64,000 nt of DNA, from assembly GCA_002794775.1 (NCBI GenBank), contig NBAY01000043.1, positions 62,001-126,000 of the forward strand, read 5' to 3'. Position 1 is the stretch's first letter. The number at the start of each line of letters is the position of its first letter. Shown here one piece after another: positions 45,866 through 57,530 of the stretch. The notes under the pieces are model-generated. The model was given only the letters and a program-made list of their open reading frames with translations, was not told where the DNA came from and searched no databases. Source of the DNA: Porodaedalea pini. Its lineage: Eukaryota; Basidiomycota; Agaricomycetes; Hymenochaetales; Hymenochaetaceae. Position numbers and translations under genes: made by a program.

Positions 45866-46590
45866 CAGAGGTGAGCGATCAGGGTACAACGGATAAAGTA
45901 GCGATTCGGAGTGGCGTTGTCGATTCCAGTTCTCCGATTCCAAAATCAACATCGGCGTCGTACGGTAGGCATCTGGTAATATACGATAGCAGCATCAGTA
46001 GGTAGTCTTCGGAGGGAGGAACGCAACAAAATGCTACTCACAGATAAAGTCGTCTCCATCGGCATATATTGTCCGGTAGAAGTAAGCGAAGGTGAGGTCG
46101 GCGTCAAATGGTGGGTTCGCAATCATCTAGACACAGTTAGTTCCGTAGATAAAAATCAGGCTGAAAGTCACTCATCTTCTTCGGCGTCCCGGACGCTCGG
46201 ACTCGAGAAAAGCCTTTTGAATCGGTCCTTTCCGTCATCCTTGCGTCCTCCTCCCTTTCCCTTCCCTTCCCTTCCAACGGTGCGCTCACAGAATTGTTTC
46301 ACCTGGTAGTCGTATATGCTGAGAGTTGCTGAATCCACGGGGTCGGCTCCGAGGGTGGCAGTTGTCGGATTGTCGGATTGTCGGATTGTCGAAGGCGGTG
46401 AGTCGAAGTTGGTGAAGAGAGTTGGTGGAGATGAGTGTCGGTGGAGATTGCTGGAGTCGGTGTTGTTGTCGATGTCGGAGGAGAAGTGGTCGGTGGTAGT
46501 TGTCGGAAAGAATTGGGATGATTTGGCGGAGATTGGATGGTGGATTGGTGTTGTTGTCAGTAGGAATTAGGGATTGGGATGGGAGGGAGG
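45866..46590 (-). repeat. Complex repeat module, copy 4 (right arm)
   Basis: Middle module of three in this arm; it has no positional partner in the left arm and therefore marks a copy-number difference. Confidence 0.75.
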
Positions 46591-47265
46591 AGCGGAGGAG
46601 GAAGGAGGGAAGGAGGGAGGAGGGAAGGAGGGAGGAGGGAAGGAGGAGGGAGGAAAAGGCGGAGGGGAGGAAGGGAGGAAGGGGAGAGCGGAGGGGGGGA
46701 GGGGGAAGGAGAGCGGAGGAGGAGGTGGGAGAGCGGAGGAGGAGGTGGGAGAGCAGAGAGGGAGGGAGGAGGGAAGGGAGGAAGGAGGACGAAGGAGGGA
46801 GGGGAGGAAGAAGGACAGAGGAGGGCGGGGGGGGGAGGAAGGAGGGATGGAGGAGGGAGAGCGGAGAAGAAGGGAGTGGGGACGGGAGCGGAGTGGAGGA
46901 GGGAAGGGGGGAGGAGGGAGGGGAGGAAGAAGGAGGGAGGGGAGGAAGAAGGAGGGAGGGGAGGAAGAAGGAGGGAGGGGGGGAAGGAGAGATGGAGGAG
47001 GGGAGGAGGAGGAAAGGAGGAGGGAGAGCGGAGGAGGAGGGACGGAGGAAGGAGGGGAGGACGGAGGGGAGGAGGAAGGAGGGGAGGAAGGACAGAGGTG
47101 GGAGAGCGGAGGAGGTGGGAGAGCGGAGGAGGGAAGAGGGAGGAGGAGCGGGAGCGGAGGAGGAGGGAGGAAGAGGAGCGGAGGGAGGGAGGAAGAAGGA
47201 CGGAGGAGGGAGGGGGGAGGAGGGACGGAGGAGGGAGAGCAGGAGCGGAGGCAGGAGCAGGAGCA
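46591..47265 (-). repeat. Homopurine (G/A) tract, about 675 bp
   Basis: Second G/A tract of the arm, composed of GGAGGAGGTGGGAGAGC and GAGGGAGGGGAGGAAGAAG-type short repeats. No coding function. Confidence 0.9.
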
Positions 47266-48003
47266 GAAACAAGACAGAGGCGAGCGATTAGGATACAACG
47301 GATAAAGTAGCGATTCGGAGTGGCGTTGTCGATTCCAGTTCTTCGATTCCAAAATCAACATCGGCGTCGTACGGTAGGCATCTGGTAATAGACGATAGCA
47401 GTATCAGTAGGTAGTCTTCGGAGGAACGCAACAAAATGCTACTCACAGATAAGGTCGTCTCCATCGGCATATAATGTCCAGTCGAAGTAAACGAAGGCAA
47501 GGGTCGGCAACAAATGGTGGGTTCGCAATCATCTAGACACAGTTAGTTCCGTAGATAAAAATCAGGCTGAAAGTCACTCATCTTCTTCGGCGTCCCGGAC
47601 GCTCGGACTCGAGAAAAGCCTTTTGAATCGGTCCCTTCCGTCATCCTTGCGTCCTCCTCCCTTTCCCTTCCCTTCCCTTCAAACGGCGTGCTCACAGGAT
47701 TATTTCACCTGGTAGTCGTATATGCTGAGAGTTGCTGAGTCCACGGGGTCGGCTCTGAGGGTGGCAGTTGTCGGATTGTCGGATTGTCGGATTGTCGAAG
47801 TCGGAGTGTCGAGGTTGGTGAAGAGAGTTGGTGGAGATTGGTGGAGATGAGTGTCGATGGAGATTGCTGGAGTCGGTGTTGTTGTCGATGTCGGAGGAGA
47901 AGTGGTCGGTGGTAGTTGTCGGAAAGGATTGGGTTGATTTGGCGGAGATTGGATGGCGGATTGGTGTTGTTGTTGTCGGTAGGAATTAGGGATTGGAATG
48001 GGA
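47266..48003 (-). repeat. Complex repeat module, copy 5 (right arm)
   Basis: Corresponds to module copy 1 next to the kinase in the left arm. The junction to the kinase-proximal hexamer tract (48185-48270) is conserved. Confidence 0.75.
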
Positions 48004-48184
48004 GGGGAGGAGGGAGGAGGAAAGCAGAGCAGAGAGAGCAGAGAGAACACAGAAGAGAGTCGGAAGCAACGTGATATTAAGAATTAGGATTGTCGTTAGT
48101 AGCATGTTTTTGATGTTGATATTTTTTGATTTTGTTTTAGTTTTTGTGAGATTTTGTGGCGAGCAGCGAAGAGAAGAGCGGGAA

Positions 48185-48270
48185 TAGAGACAGACAGAGA
48201 CGCAGACGCAGACAGAGACAGAGACAGAGACAGAGACAGAGACAGAGACGGAGACGGAGACAGAGAGAGA
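48185..48270 (-). repeat. (CAGAGA)n hexamer microsatellite
   Basis: Short counterpart of the 31136-31312 tract, about half its length. Confidence 0.85.
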
Positions 48271-48369
48271 AAGAAGCACAGAAGAGGCATGTCGACGAAG
48301 TATAGTTGTCGGCAGCTATTAGATGTCTTGATTATATGGCGAGCTAAAAGAGAAGCTGGAAAAAGGAAC

Positions 48370-50551
48370 CTAGGAAAAAGCCAGAGCCAGATAGTGACGC
48401 TCCTTCGACGTCAGCCCGATCCCTGGCACCCGCGACCGCCCAGAGACAGGCGTTACCGGGCCCAGCGTAACTGGGGGCGACGTCCCAAATGCATCGAGTG
48501 CAGGCACCGTCGGTGGCGCAAGGTGGCCCTGCATGACCTGCATAGGTGCGAAGGCCGACGTCGGGGGTGACGGCGACGAGGGCGGCGCCTGGAAGCCTAA
48601 GACGCGTCCGGGACCCATCCCAGCGGGCGAGGAGAGCAGGATCTCGTCGAGCAACTCGATCGAGACCTCGAACGCCGAGTACACAGCCGTAGGAGCAGTC
48701 TCGACGGGTGCAGCACGCGCATTCGGAATCGCAATGGCTGCCGTGCGAACCGGGACGGGAACTGGGCTGACGCAGACAGACATCATGTCCATGTCCGTCT
48801 CCTCTACGATCTCACCCTCTTCAAGAGACCTAGGCCGGTTCATGACAGTCTCGTCCTCCTCAAGGATCTCAGACCGCTTCTTCATCGTCTGGATCTCGAT
48901 GTCAGCCTCAACCCGAATCGGTGCGGCTGGCAAGGGCGGGGACGGAGTCGGTGACGGCGATGGCGTCTGCGCAGCCTCGCGGCGCATGCCCGCGAGGCGG
49001 AGCGCACCGATCACTTTGCGGCGCAGACCACGCTGCCGATTCTGTAGCTGCGGCGGCGGGCCAGGACGCTTCACGGTCGGTGTCCGGCGCGGTGTAACGA
49101 ATGCGCGGTCCAACCGAGTGGGCCGGTGACGAGCGAACGACTTGCGTACTCTGAGTCTGTCAATCAGGATACTCTTGTCGATCGTCTTCCTGCGGTCGAT
49201 GCGCGAGATCGGAGGTGCCCATTCGACAGGTACCGCGTACTTGCGGTGCGCCACGAGATCCCAGTCACTGTTCAAACGAACGTCGTCAGCGTCGAGGACG
49301 ACATAAACCGAGGCATAGCGAACATACATGTCACAGAAAAACGGATGTGCCATTGCCTGCCAGACAGTGATCCGACGATGGGGTTCAATCGTCAGGAGCT
49401 AAACAGGAGTGACAGTCAGTATCCTGCTGAGCAATGACAGTAACGGCGATAGAAACTTACCGATAACATAAGATTAGCCAACGTGGGATCAAGTCCGCCT
49501 ATCGGGACCGCGAACAGGTTGTTAAGCATAGCATACGCCAGGCGGTTGGGGTCGTATTGTGGGAACGGTAACTGCAGGCAGTGCATCAGTAAATGTCAGA
49601 GGGAGGAAACGGAAAGGAAAGTAGCGACTCACGATGCCGAAGATCATCTCATAGAACAGTGCACCCAGCGAGTACATGTCAACAGTGTATGTGTGAGTAT
49701 CGTCGTAGAGCACCTCGGGAGCCATGTACCCAGGCGTGCCGCATCCGTCGTGCGCCATGAGGATCGGACCAGAGGCGACGAGACCTTTCGGCGTCTCGCG
49801 CAGTGAGCAGAAACGGCGGGCCAGTCCGAGGTCTGTGAGGACGACGTTTCCTGCCGCGTCGAGTAGGATGTTCTCGGGCTTGATGTCGCGATGCATGACA
49901 CCGAGCTCGTGCATCCTCTTCACAATGGTGATCTGGTGAGGCAAGAGTCAGTTACGGAACGAGACGAAGAGTAAGACGAGGACGTACAAGTTGGGCTAAA
50001 ACGAACTTGGCCCTGTCCACCGTGAGCCTTCCACCGTTGCGTTCCATCTCATCGCGCAGCGTCCCGCCTGGCATGTATTCCTGCATAGGCATGACTAGTT
50101 AGGATAAGAATGAGACACGACATGCGACTGAGACATACCTGTACAATATAGTAATTGTTTTCGTCCGTGAACGACTCGACTATCTGTGGGAAGTAACCTA
50201 AGCCAGCGTCAATATCGGTGAAGAACTTTGTTAGCTGCTGTTCTTCGTGGATAAGAGAAACCTGGCCGCGGATCAGCCTTGCCCTCCTGACGGCTTTGAC
50301 AGCGACGAGGGCACGCTTGCCGCATGTCATGACCGTCTCGGAGAGCCAGACGGAACCAAAGGAACCTTCACCAAGCTTCTTGAGGAGGGTGTAGTCGGCG
50401 AGTTTTCCGCTGAGGCCGCCGAGTGCGGTCACCTTCGCGTACGTCGTCTGTCACAAAGAGTCAGAACAGTGAGGTGGAGGGGACGGAAATGGGGTAGACG
50501 TACCTGGAACGCCCTTGTAGCAGGCAAGAAGCTGTTGGTAACGCCAAACAT
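48370..50551 (-). CDS. Protein kinase, duplicate copy 2
   Basis: Inverted duplicate of the kinase at 28832, with the same seven-exon structure and all motifs intact ([38 protein letters not shown]). It is eight residues shorter because one 24-bp unit of a GCCATTGCGAT-containing tandem in the tail is missing. A few substitutions (A to V, E to T type) are scattered. The 60-nt stop-free sixth intron is kept. Both copies appear functional, so dosage or subfunctionalisation is possible. The start codon is at 50549-50551. Confidence 0.9.
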
Positions 50552-51904
50552 TGTGTTTTTATGGTGTGATTGTTATGGAAAAGCTTTAGCAGCAATAATC
50601 GTAAACCTGGGGTGGTCGTGGATTGAAGGAAGGAGGGGGTCGAGGGCGAGGGTATTCTTATAGGATGAAGGCGGCTGTGCCGCGAGTCCCAGACTGAGAC
50701 GATTCGAGCAAGCGAGTCTAGCCGGAATTCGAGGTCAGACCATCTCATACATAGCAGACGTTGTGTCAATGATGTAGATGAGCTCTAGTTAAGTCTCAGC
50801 AAGAAGGACATAGAAGATGTTGCATTCCTTGAGAAGCGAGAGAAAGATAGTGGTGCTGAAGAGCATTGACGCGGACATAGCATACTCTTCGCTCGTCCTT
50901 AGCGCTGTGTCGTCCACAATCGGTCGAATGTTCCGGCTCACTATTGTAAAATAGATGGGTTTAAACCCTGTTTCTATTGGTAGGGAGGCTTTCACTGTGC
51001 GAACATCGACGCCGATGGCGATGGCGGATGCTTGTCGCGTTCCAAACTGACGCGTACGCGACGCGCTCGCGAGCGTGACTGGAACAGTCGGAGCCTAAAT
51101 TGTATAGCACGTGATGATGCAATTTATTCAAGAAAATGCACGTCGCACTGGCACGTCTGGGTCTTTTCCTTCAACTTGCTTGTCGAAATGTACGGACCTG
51201 AAATGATCGCCGAATTCTTGTGCACGGAAGTACAACCACTGAGCTCGTTCATGTATCTTATCAGCGACCGGTTGGTTTGCTTCAAGCTCTCCGGGATGGC
51301 AACATCTCGGGAATATTACTAGTCTGCAAGAAATACTCAACTTATCTCGACACTATGCAAAACACATTCAATGCGCCCTCATCATCGTGCGTATCCTATT
51401 CTACTGCACCATTGTGTACAGACGTAGCGGCATACCCACCGCAGCCTCTGAAGTGGCTTATTGGTGCAAGAGCAAACCCTTTCGGCGGACCATCTTCCTC
51501 TCCTTCGATCTGAGGGGTGTCGTTTTTGTTCTCGCATTGTTTTTCAGGCGACCTCGATGGCTTGTTACATTTCCAGCTTCTCATTATGCTCATTCAATGG
51601 AGATTTATGTATATAGATGGCGTACGTGTATGTACATTGTACACACACATACATGTATGCAACATATGTATTGGAAGAATTTTTGACGTTTATGCATCCG
51701 TTCTCATTATAATTGTCGACCTTGCCGATGCTAAGCGACCTCAAAGTCAAAGAGAGGTCGTAATTGTGTCCGTAATCCTTGAAATAGTAGTGAGACGAGC
51801 TTCACTAGCTTGAGTGTCCCGCGCTTAAGCAACTCGAAGCACGCGACCTCTGTTGCGTCCTCCCGCCATCCTCTTTCCGCCCCGCGCAGCGGCGGCTTCG
51901 GCAT
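50552..51904. other. Arm spacer between kinase copy 2 and the SUZ fragment
   Basis: Inverted counterpart of 27481-28831, more diverged than the coding parts. It keeps the TATA-like element, the dispersed block (50790-51085) and the TG/TA microsatellite (about 51630-51660). No gene. Confidence 0.7.
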
Positions 51905-52160
51905 ATGTCAAGTACCTCCAGTGCAGAATCCAACACTAATCCTTGGTCTCGCTCCAGTCCCGTCCCCAGCAATACGAATGTGAGATCCCTGCTCGTTAAT
52001 TTCTGTTTTCATTCATCCAATTGACTGAATCGCAATCAGGAATACGCAACACAGCGCGCACGCGCAGCAACAGCCATGAAGCATGTCCCAGATGCATGGG
52101 ACAACAACGAGGGCAAGGCCGAGATAGATAAGGTGACTCTGTGGCACGATGCGTATGTTA
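51905..52160 (+). pseudogene. Truncated copy of the SUZ-domain gene (exons 1-2 only)
   Basis: Starts ATG 51905 with MSSTSSAESNTNPWSRSS, a consistent donor, then EYATQ...MKHVPDAWDNN and TLWHDA, after which homology to the parent (26606-27480) ends in the second intron. The SUZ and SUZ-C regions are absent. Several acidic residues of the parent are changed (DDDEDEAE to NNEGKAE), consistent with loss of selection. It marks the right breakpoint of the duplication. Confidence 0.85.
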
Positions 52161-52850
52161 TGAAAGAAATGCATAGAAGGTATTGTACTCATTGAGCACG
52201 ATCATAGCCAGAGAGACAGCAGTACTAGTGCTGAAGAGCATTGATGTGGACATAACATACTCTTCGCTTGTCCTTAACTCTGTGTCATCCACAATCACTT
52301 GAGTGTTCCAGTTTGCTATTGTAAAATAAAGGGTTTTAAATCCTGTTTCTATTGGTAGGGAGGTTTGCACTGTGTTGGACAGTGATGGGTGGATGCTTGT
52401 CGCGTTCCAAACTGACGCTCCGGCTGCTTCAGTCATGCATCTTAAGCACGTTGCATCAGTTTGGAATGTGACAAGCATCCAATGTTCAACATGATGCAAG
52501 ACCATTTTACCAACAAAAAATAGAATTTTAGAACCCTCTTTTACAATAGTGAGCTGGAGCACTCAAGTGATTGCGGACAACACAGTGTCAAGGACGGATG
52601 GAGAGCGTGTTATGTCCCTTGTCAATACTTGCTGTCAACATGTCTCTCTGGTTGTGATCGCACTCAACAAACACAATACACACTCCCTACCACAGCCTCT
52701 TAAGTGGCTCCTTGGTGCAAGGGTAGACTCTATAGGCGGCCCATCTTCCTCTCCTTGGTCTGAGGGATGACATTTTTGTTCGTGCCTTGCTTAGCAGCGG
52801 CCTTCGGTTGGTCATTGTATTTCTCATCCAGCGTATCCTTGCGTCAGTAC
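52161..52850. repeat. Rearranged third copy of arm-spacer sequence with an imperfect palindrome
   Basis: 52195-52425 and 52440-52680 are imperfect reverse complements centred near 52430 (around TCATGCATCTTAAG). Each half matches the block at 28290-28590 and 50790-51085. 52680-52800 matches 51430-51550 and its left-arm partner. This is therefore an older, shuffled copy of spacer pieces placed right after the SUZ breakpoint. Confidence 0.75.
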
Positions 52851-53698
52851 AGGTATGAATCCAGTTTGAGCTCTCATATGCACAATTATCAAGAGATTGC
52901 TAACTAGGCCCGCACAACATTTTTCGTCATTGAGCTTCCACGCACTACCCGGAATTTTTGTTACAATACGACAATTCTTTTCTTCGTTTAACTAGAGTTC
53001 GCTCATCGTAGACAGAAACTATACCCGCGTGGCTCGACGACGCATACACCGGCAATTCAGTAGTGTGAGATCTGATTGTTTTGACCTTGCCGCCTCGGCT
53101 CGAATGAGCTCAGGGCTCGAGCTTACGTCAACCTTTATCCTTTCAATCTAAAGAGCTCTACTGGGGCTCATCTAGATCTTTCGAGTTGCACGGAACTACC
53201 CTAGTACTACCCTTCGGTCTACTCTCCGAAGTCACTCAACCTATGTATGTTTCAAGGCCAGAAAAAGGATCTGAGGTGCGCTCATGCTTGCAGAGAATGT
53301 TTGTCAAATGTACGGCACTCAGGACATGACGAATTTTACTACATACATCGCAAAGCTATGCACGCTATGTTCAACGTCAGTAAGCCGCTTTCTCTAATAA
53401 AGCGCCCCTGCATAAGCTCACCGGTGCTTTACCCACGATCACCCGCGCTTGCCGCGTTTCATTGCAGCGCCGCGACGGGTCATCAGATGCAAGTATGGCC
53501 ATTTAGGCCGCAACTTCCTGTCACTCCGATCAACTCATATCATGATGCGTACAGCCTTCCCTGGCTCGGATGGATATAAGAACTCTGGCTTCTGCCGGGA
53601 TCCAGCGTCTGTTCACGTTTAATTCGAGGCACACCAAGCCCATTCGCTTTACCCCAGCTATTCGTAGATCTTCCTCTCGATAATTTACGACGTTCGCC
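52851..53698. other. Intergenic upstream of SSP4
   Basis: No gene recognised. A TATA-like GGATATAAGAAC at about 53572-53583 lies some 115 bp before the SSP4 ATG. Confidence 0.5.
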
Positions 53699-54262
53699 AT
53701 GCAAGTCTTCGCCGTCCTCCTTTCCCTCGTCGCCGCTACCCTCGCGCAGCGCATCTCCATCGGCGCGCCCGTAGCAGGCCAAACGCTTGCCGCGGGTCAG
53801 AATACCACTGTCTCTGTCCTCAAGCCCGTACGTCTCCTTCCCCTATACTCCAATACTTTTCATTTATTGATTGTTTTGTTTATAATGGCGGACATTAGGA
53901 CTCGTTGAGCGCCTCGACTGAGATCGGCATCGCCATCTTGCTGCATCATTGCTCGCAGTCTCCTTGCGAGGACGCCAGCCAGACCCTCGGAAGCGTCCTG
54001 TACGCGGGCCCGTTCGACCCGGAGCGTGGTACCGGCTTCAACGGGGCGCCGCTGCAAAATTTCTCTGTTGCGATTCCGGACTCGTTCTCGACGGGCCCGG
54101 CAGTGCTGAGTGTTGCGCATGCGAACCTCATCGGGGTAAGTAGCATCATTAACTTTGGTTCAACTGCAGTCTGTTGGATCGTACTGATCTTATTATCGTG
54201 ATTAATAGGCCGGACCGTCCCTGTTCACAGAGATCGCCAATGTGACAGTCAATGTTGATTGA
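53699..54262 (+). CDS. Small secreted protein, cluster family member 4 (SSP4)
   Basis: Three exons, 53699-53827, 53899-54135 and 54209-54262 (139 residues). Signal peptide MQVFAVLLSLVAATLAQR, ISIGAPVAGQTLAAGQN, a Cys pair in HHCSQSPCED, YAGPFDPERG, QNFSVAIP, and end EIANVTVNVD. Closest to SSP5, with which it is convergent across about 1 kb. The intron positions match those of SSP1. Confidence 0.9.
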
Positions 54263-55227
54263 TTCACTATTCTACTACAAATCACCGTCATCCTATCCAT
54301 CGATGCTCGGTCGGACTTATAATGTTCATGATTGGATATTTACAGTACATCAAGATTTTGTTCATAGCGTGACGGACTCTTGCCTTGGGCACAACTTGAC
54401 ATCTTTTTTTATTTTACATATGGATACCTTCCTTGTTAGTTAGCCAAACTTCATGTTACTACTGTAATGTTCTGAGATTGAGGCCCACCGATGCAATCAA
54501 TTGACTCATTCTTGACATCTGCAGATGAAGATTGATATTCTGCAAAGCTTGACGTGATGCTTTCGGACAACAGGGACGCAGCAGCGAAATGATCGTATCT
54601 GGAACGTTACACATACGAAACACACTGGCACTCCATTTTTTTCTCAAAAAAGATGGGTATATCAGACATACACTGTATGGACATTGTTCTCATCCTCACG
54701 AGGAGAAATCGAGCGTCGCGTTCGCATCGCCGACAACAGTGGAGCACACACTGTCCATGTTGATGAGCGAGTATTCGCACGGCGGTTCTGCACAGTAGAG
54801 GACTAGTACTGGCCTTAGCTTAAGAGCAAATCGTTCGCAAAAACAAACAAACAAATTTTTGCCAGTTATAGAGGAAGATTGAATCCAACTTGAAGAAGGC
54901 CGACTTTAACTTCAACTCACGTCGCGAGGTCACCACATCATTTCTCGGGGCCGTATTGCCCAATGCCCAGCCTTTCCAGCAAGAAAGGTCATCCGTCATA
55001 GATATCTTATATTGATCAGCTGAGTATATCTTTGAAACCCGACCTTGAAACAGTAAAATGACATGGCTACAAATGTATGAAAGGAGATGGATATGCATCT
55101 CTGCCATTTTGTATGTACAAAACAAAATCCCGATAGATCATGAATGTTCGGGTATGAAAACGGGATATGGTCCGGATGAACGTCCATGAACTAGATAATA
55201 AAAAATCGCAGTCCGCTGGTGACCAAG
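54263..55227. other. Convergent spacer between SSP4 and SSP5
   Basis: AT-rich, no recognised gene; the flanks of SSP4 and SSP5 are not obviously homologous here, unlike the genes themselves. Confidence 0.5.
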
Positions 55228-55777
55228 TTAGTCGATGTTGACCGTCACGTTGGCAATCTCAGAGAACAGAGACGGGCCAGCCTGTTCATCCATATTCAGA
55301 AGAGCAATTTTCTCTTTTCAGAAAAACCGAACTCTAGATAGAAAAGAAAGGCCAATACTCACCCCAATGAGGCTTGCGTGCGGAATGCTCAGTACCGCTT
55401 GACCCGGCTCGAAACTGTCGGGAATCGCAACACTGAAGTTCTGCACCGGCTGGCCGAAGAAGCCCGCGCCGCGCTGCGGGTCAAACGCGCCAGCGTACAG
55501 GACGAAGCCCATAGTTTGGGAGGCGTCTTCGCACGGCGACTGGGTGCAGTGATGAAGCAGGATGGCAATTCCGATTTCAGTGGAGGCGCTCAGGGAGTCC
55601 TGCAGTTTAAATGAGTCATTGTAATGCATAAGGAAGGGAGGGGCGCACAGGCTTGAGGACGAAGACGGACGTATTCTGCCCTACGGTGAGGGATTGGTTT
55701 GCGAGGGGCGCGCCGATGGAGATACGCTGTGCGAAGGCGGCAGCGACGAGGGCGAGTAGGACGGCGAGGACTTGCAT
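55228..55777 (-). CDS. Small secreted protein, cluster family member 5 (SSP5)
   Basis: Minus strand, three exons, about 139 residues. Signal peptide MQVLAVLLALVAAAFAQR, ISIGAPLANQSLTVGQN, DSLSASTEIGIAILLHHC, SPCEDASQTMG, YAGAFDPQRG, QNFSVAIP, end EIANVTVNID. No defects. A TATA-like element lies near 55856-55870. Its similarity to SSP4 is far lower than SSP2 to SSP3, so this convergent pair is an older duplication. Confidence 0.9.
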
Positions 55778-57530
55778 TATGGTGTAAAGGTTTGGACGTG
55801 TCCAGAGTAGATGGGAACGAAATGTGAAAAGATGCTGGATTCCGACGGAGGCTAGTGCATTTATAATTTTCAGGGAGGCTTTCCGAACAGAAGGCAGAAT
55901 GCACTGCGCTTACGCATCATGTTGCAAGTAGATCAGGGTGACGGCGAAGTTGGGGACTTGAGCTTCGTGATGACCCGTGAAAAAGTGGTGACAAATTCGT
56001 GCAAAAATGCTCAGAAAGCACGTTTGCAGATATTTTCGCCATGGGATGCGTAGCTTTACCATGTAGAGATATTTTTGTGCAGAAGTACCATGTATGGTTT
56101 TTTGACAGTTATTCCGCGCTAGCACGAGCGTGCTTTGGTTCCTTTTACTGGCCTTGAAACCCACGAGGTGCGTCGGCGTAAATCGACCGGGAGGTGGTGT
56201 GTATTTACGGCTCAGGAGATGTGGAAGGATTGTCGAATCTCGGAGCTTCTTCAAATGTGTTCAGAGTCGGAGTGAACGTTTCCCAAGCTGAAGCTTCACC
56301 GTGCGAATTGAAGCAACGTTGATACAAATTCCACCACTCACTCGGCCATCGTGTCCATTACAGAAGGAAGCACGTATGGCCACGAGTTCAGCAGTCATCT
56401 TCTCCGCTCGCTCTAGCCATCAACTTGACGCTATTTCGTATTCTCTCCGTCATGTCTGCTGGTCCCCGCTGGTGAATTGAGCGATCCTTCTTAAGGCCCC
56501 TCTCCGTACCCTTCTTCTGCTCCTCAAGGTACAGATCACCTCAGATCCCACTAGATGTCCTTCGAAAAGCCCCTATGCAATGAACTCAGGTGCGGCGCAC
56601 CATTATGTCACAAACTGCCCGGTGCACGTGTGCAGACCTCCTGCTATATCATGTGCTATGGGAAGTGAGGCTATTAGTTGTATTAGCAATCGTAATGAGA
56701 CGAGAGAGAGAGAGAACAGACTTATATCGCATTTGAACTGTACGCACACGCTACTGTGTACTGTACCAGGGTATGATTATCCAGTATTGAAGACACATAA
56801 TCATTTCCCTGAGCTGGATTAATGCTCGGAGCTGCACCTCCGCATTCCTGAACTTGTGAACGCATCCCGCTGAATCGAAAATACGCCGCGAGTGCACCGA
56901 CTAGCCGATGTATCGCACTACCAATTGAGAAAGAGCCGAAGGCGAAACAACTGACAGCGAGCTTCTTTGACCAAAAAAGACGGTGAGGCCCAACGTCTGT
57001 CCGAAAGAATTGAATGAGCAATATGACAGGATATATGGCGTCATGACCTACGGAAGCAACTCAGAGTCCGTCAACATGTTAATTTTAATCATACATTATT
57101 CAAGACCTGTAGACTTTTGAATATGATGTTGCAATGCCTTCCGGGCCAGTACGTGACATTTCTGCGGGATTCTACCTATGCCAAGATACTCTCTGAATTT
57201 GCTTCGAGGGAGATATACCGAGAAGCATGTTGCCGTTGATTTGTCCGAACCGTTTGGACTATGAGTATGAACTACATACAAGATGGCTGAAGACGTAGTC
57301 TGTCTTCCGTCTGTTCTGCACAAGTCGGTCGGCCTAGGTTGAAGTATCGAGTGCAAGGAGCGCAGTACATTTTTCACGAGCTCAGAGGTCGAATTCAAGA
57401 TCTAGAGATGTCCAACGTACGGCCTGCATTGGGACATTCATATGCTTATGTAACTGATTTGACTTCAACGCGCTTAATTCTCGCATGCAGACAACAATAT
57501 TGATACTAAAGCTCAGCCTCCTCAAAAATC
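55778..57530. other. Intergenic between SSP5 and the F-box gene
   Basis: 1.75 kb without a supported gene. A minus frame at 56722-57021 begins only at TTG and shows a hydrophobic stretch but no recognised family. Repeats were not seen. Confidence 0.45.

Larger units (their letters stand above)
43524..52160. repeat. Right arm of a large inverted segmental duplication
   Basis: Inverted copy of 27227-35001: SSP3, three repeat modules with two homopurine tracts, a short (AGAGAC)n, kinase copy 2, spacer, and the truncated SUZ copy. It is about 0.9 kb longer than the left arm because it has one more module. Homology breaks at about 52160 inside the SUZ intron. Confidence 0.93.

Noticed and set aside
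52158..52562. 134-codon minus frame resembling frames at 28.4 and 50.8 kb
   Set aside because: Similarity is due to a repeated DNA block; the frame is not kept open in the other copies.
56722..57021. Possible membrane protein frame
   Set aside because: Starts only at TTG, no family recognised, isolated in a spacer.
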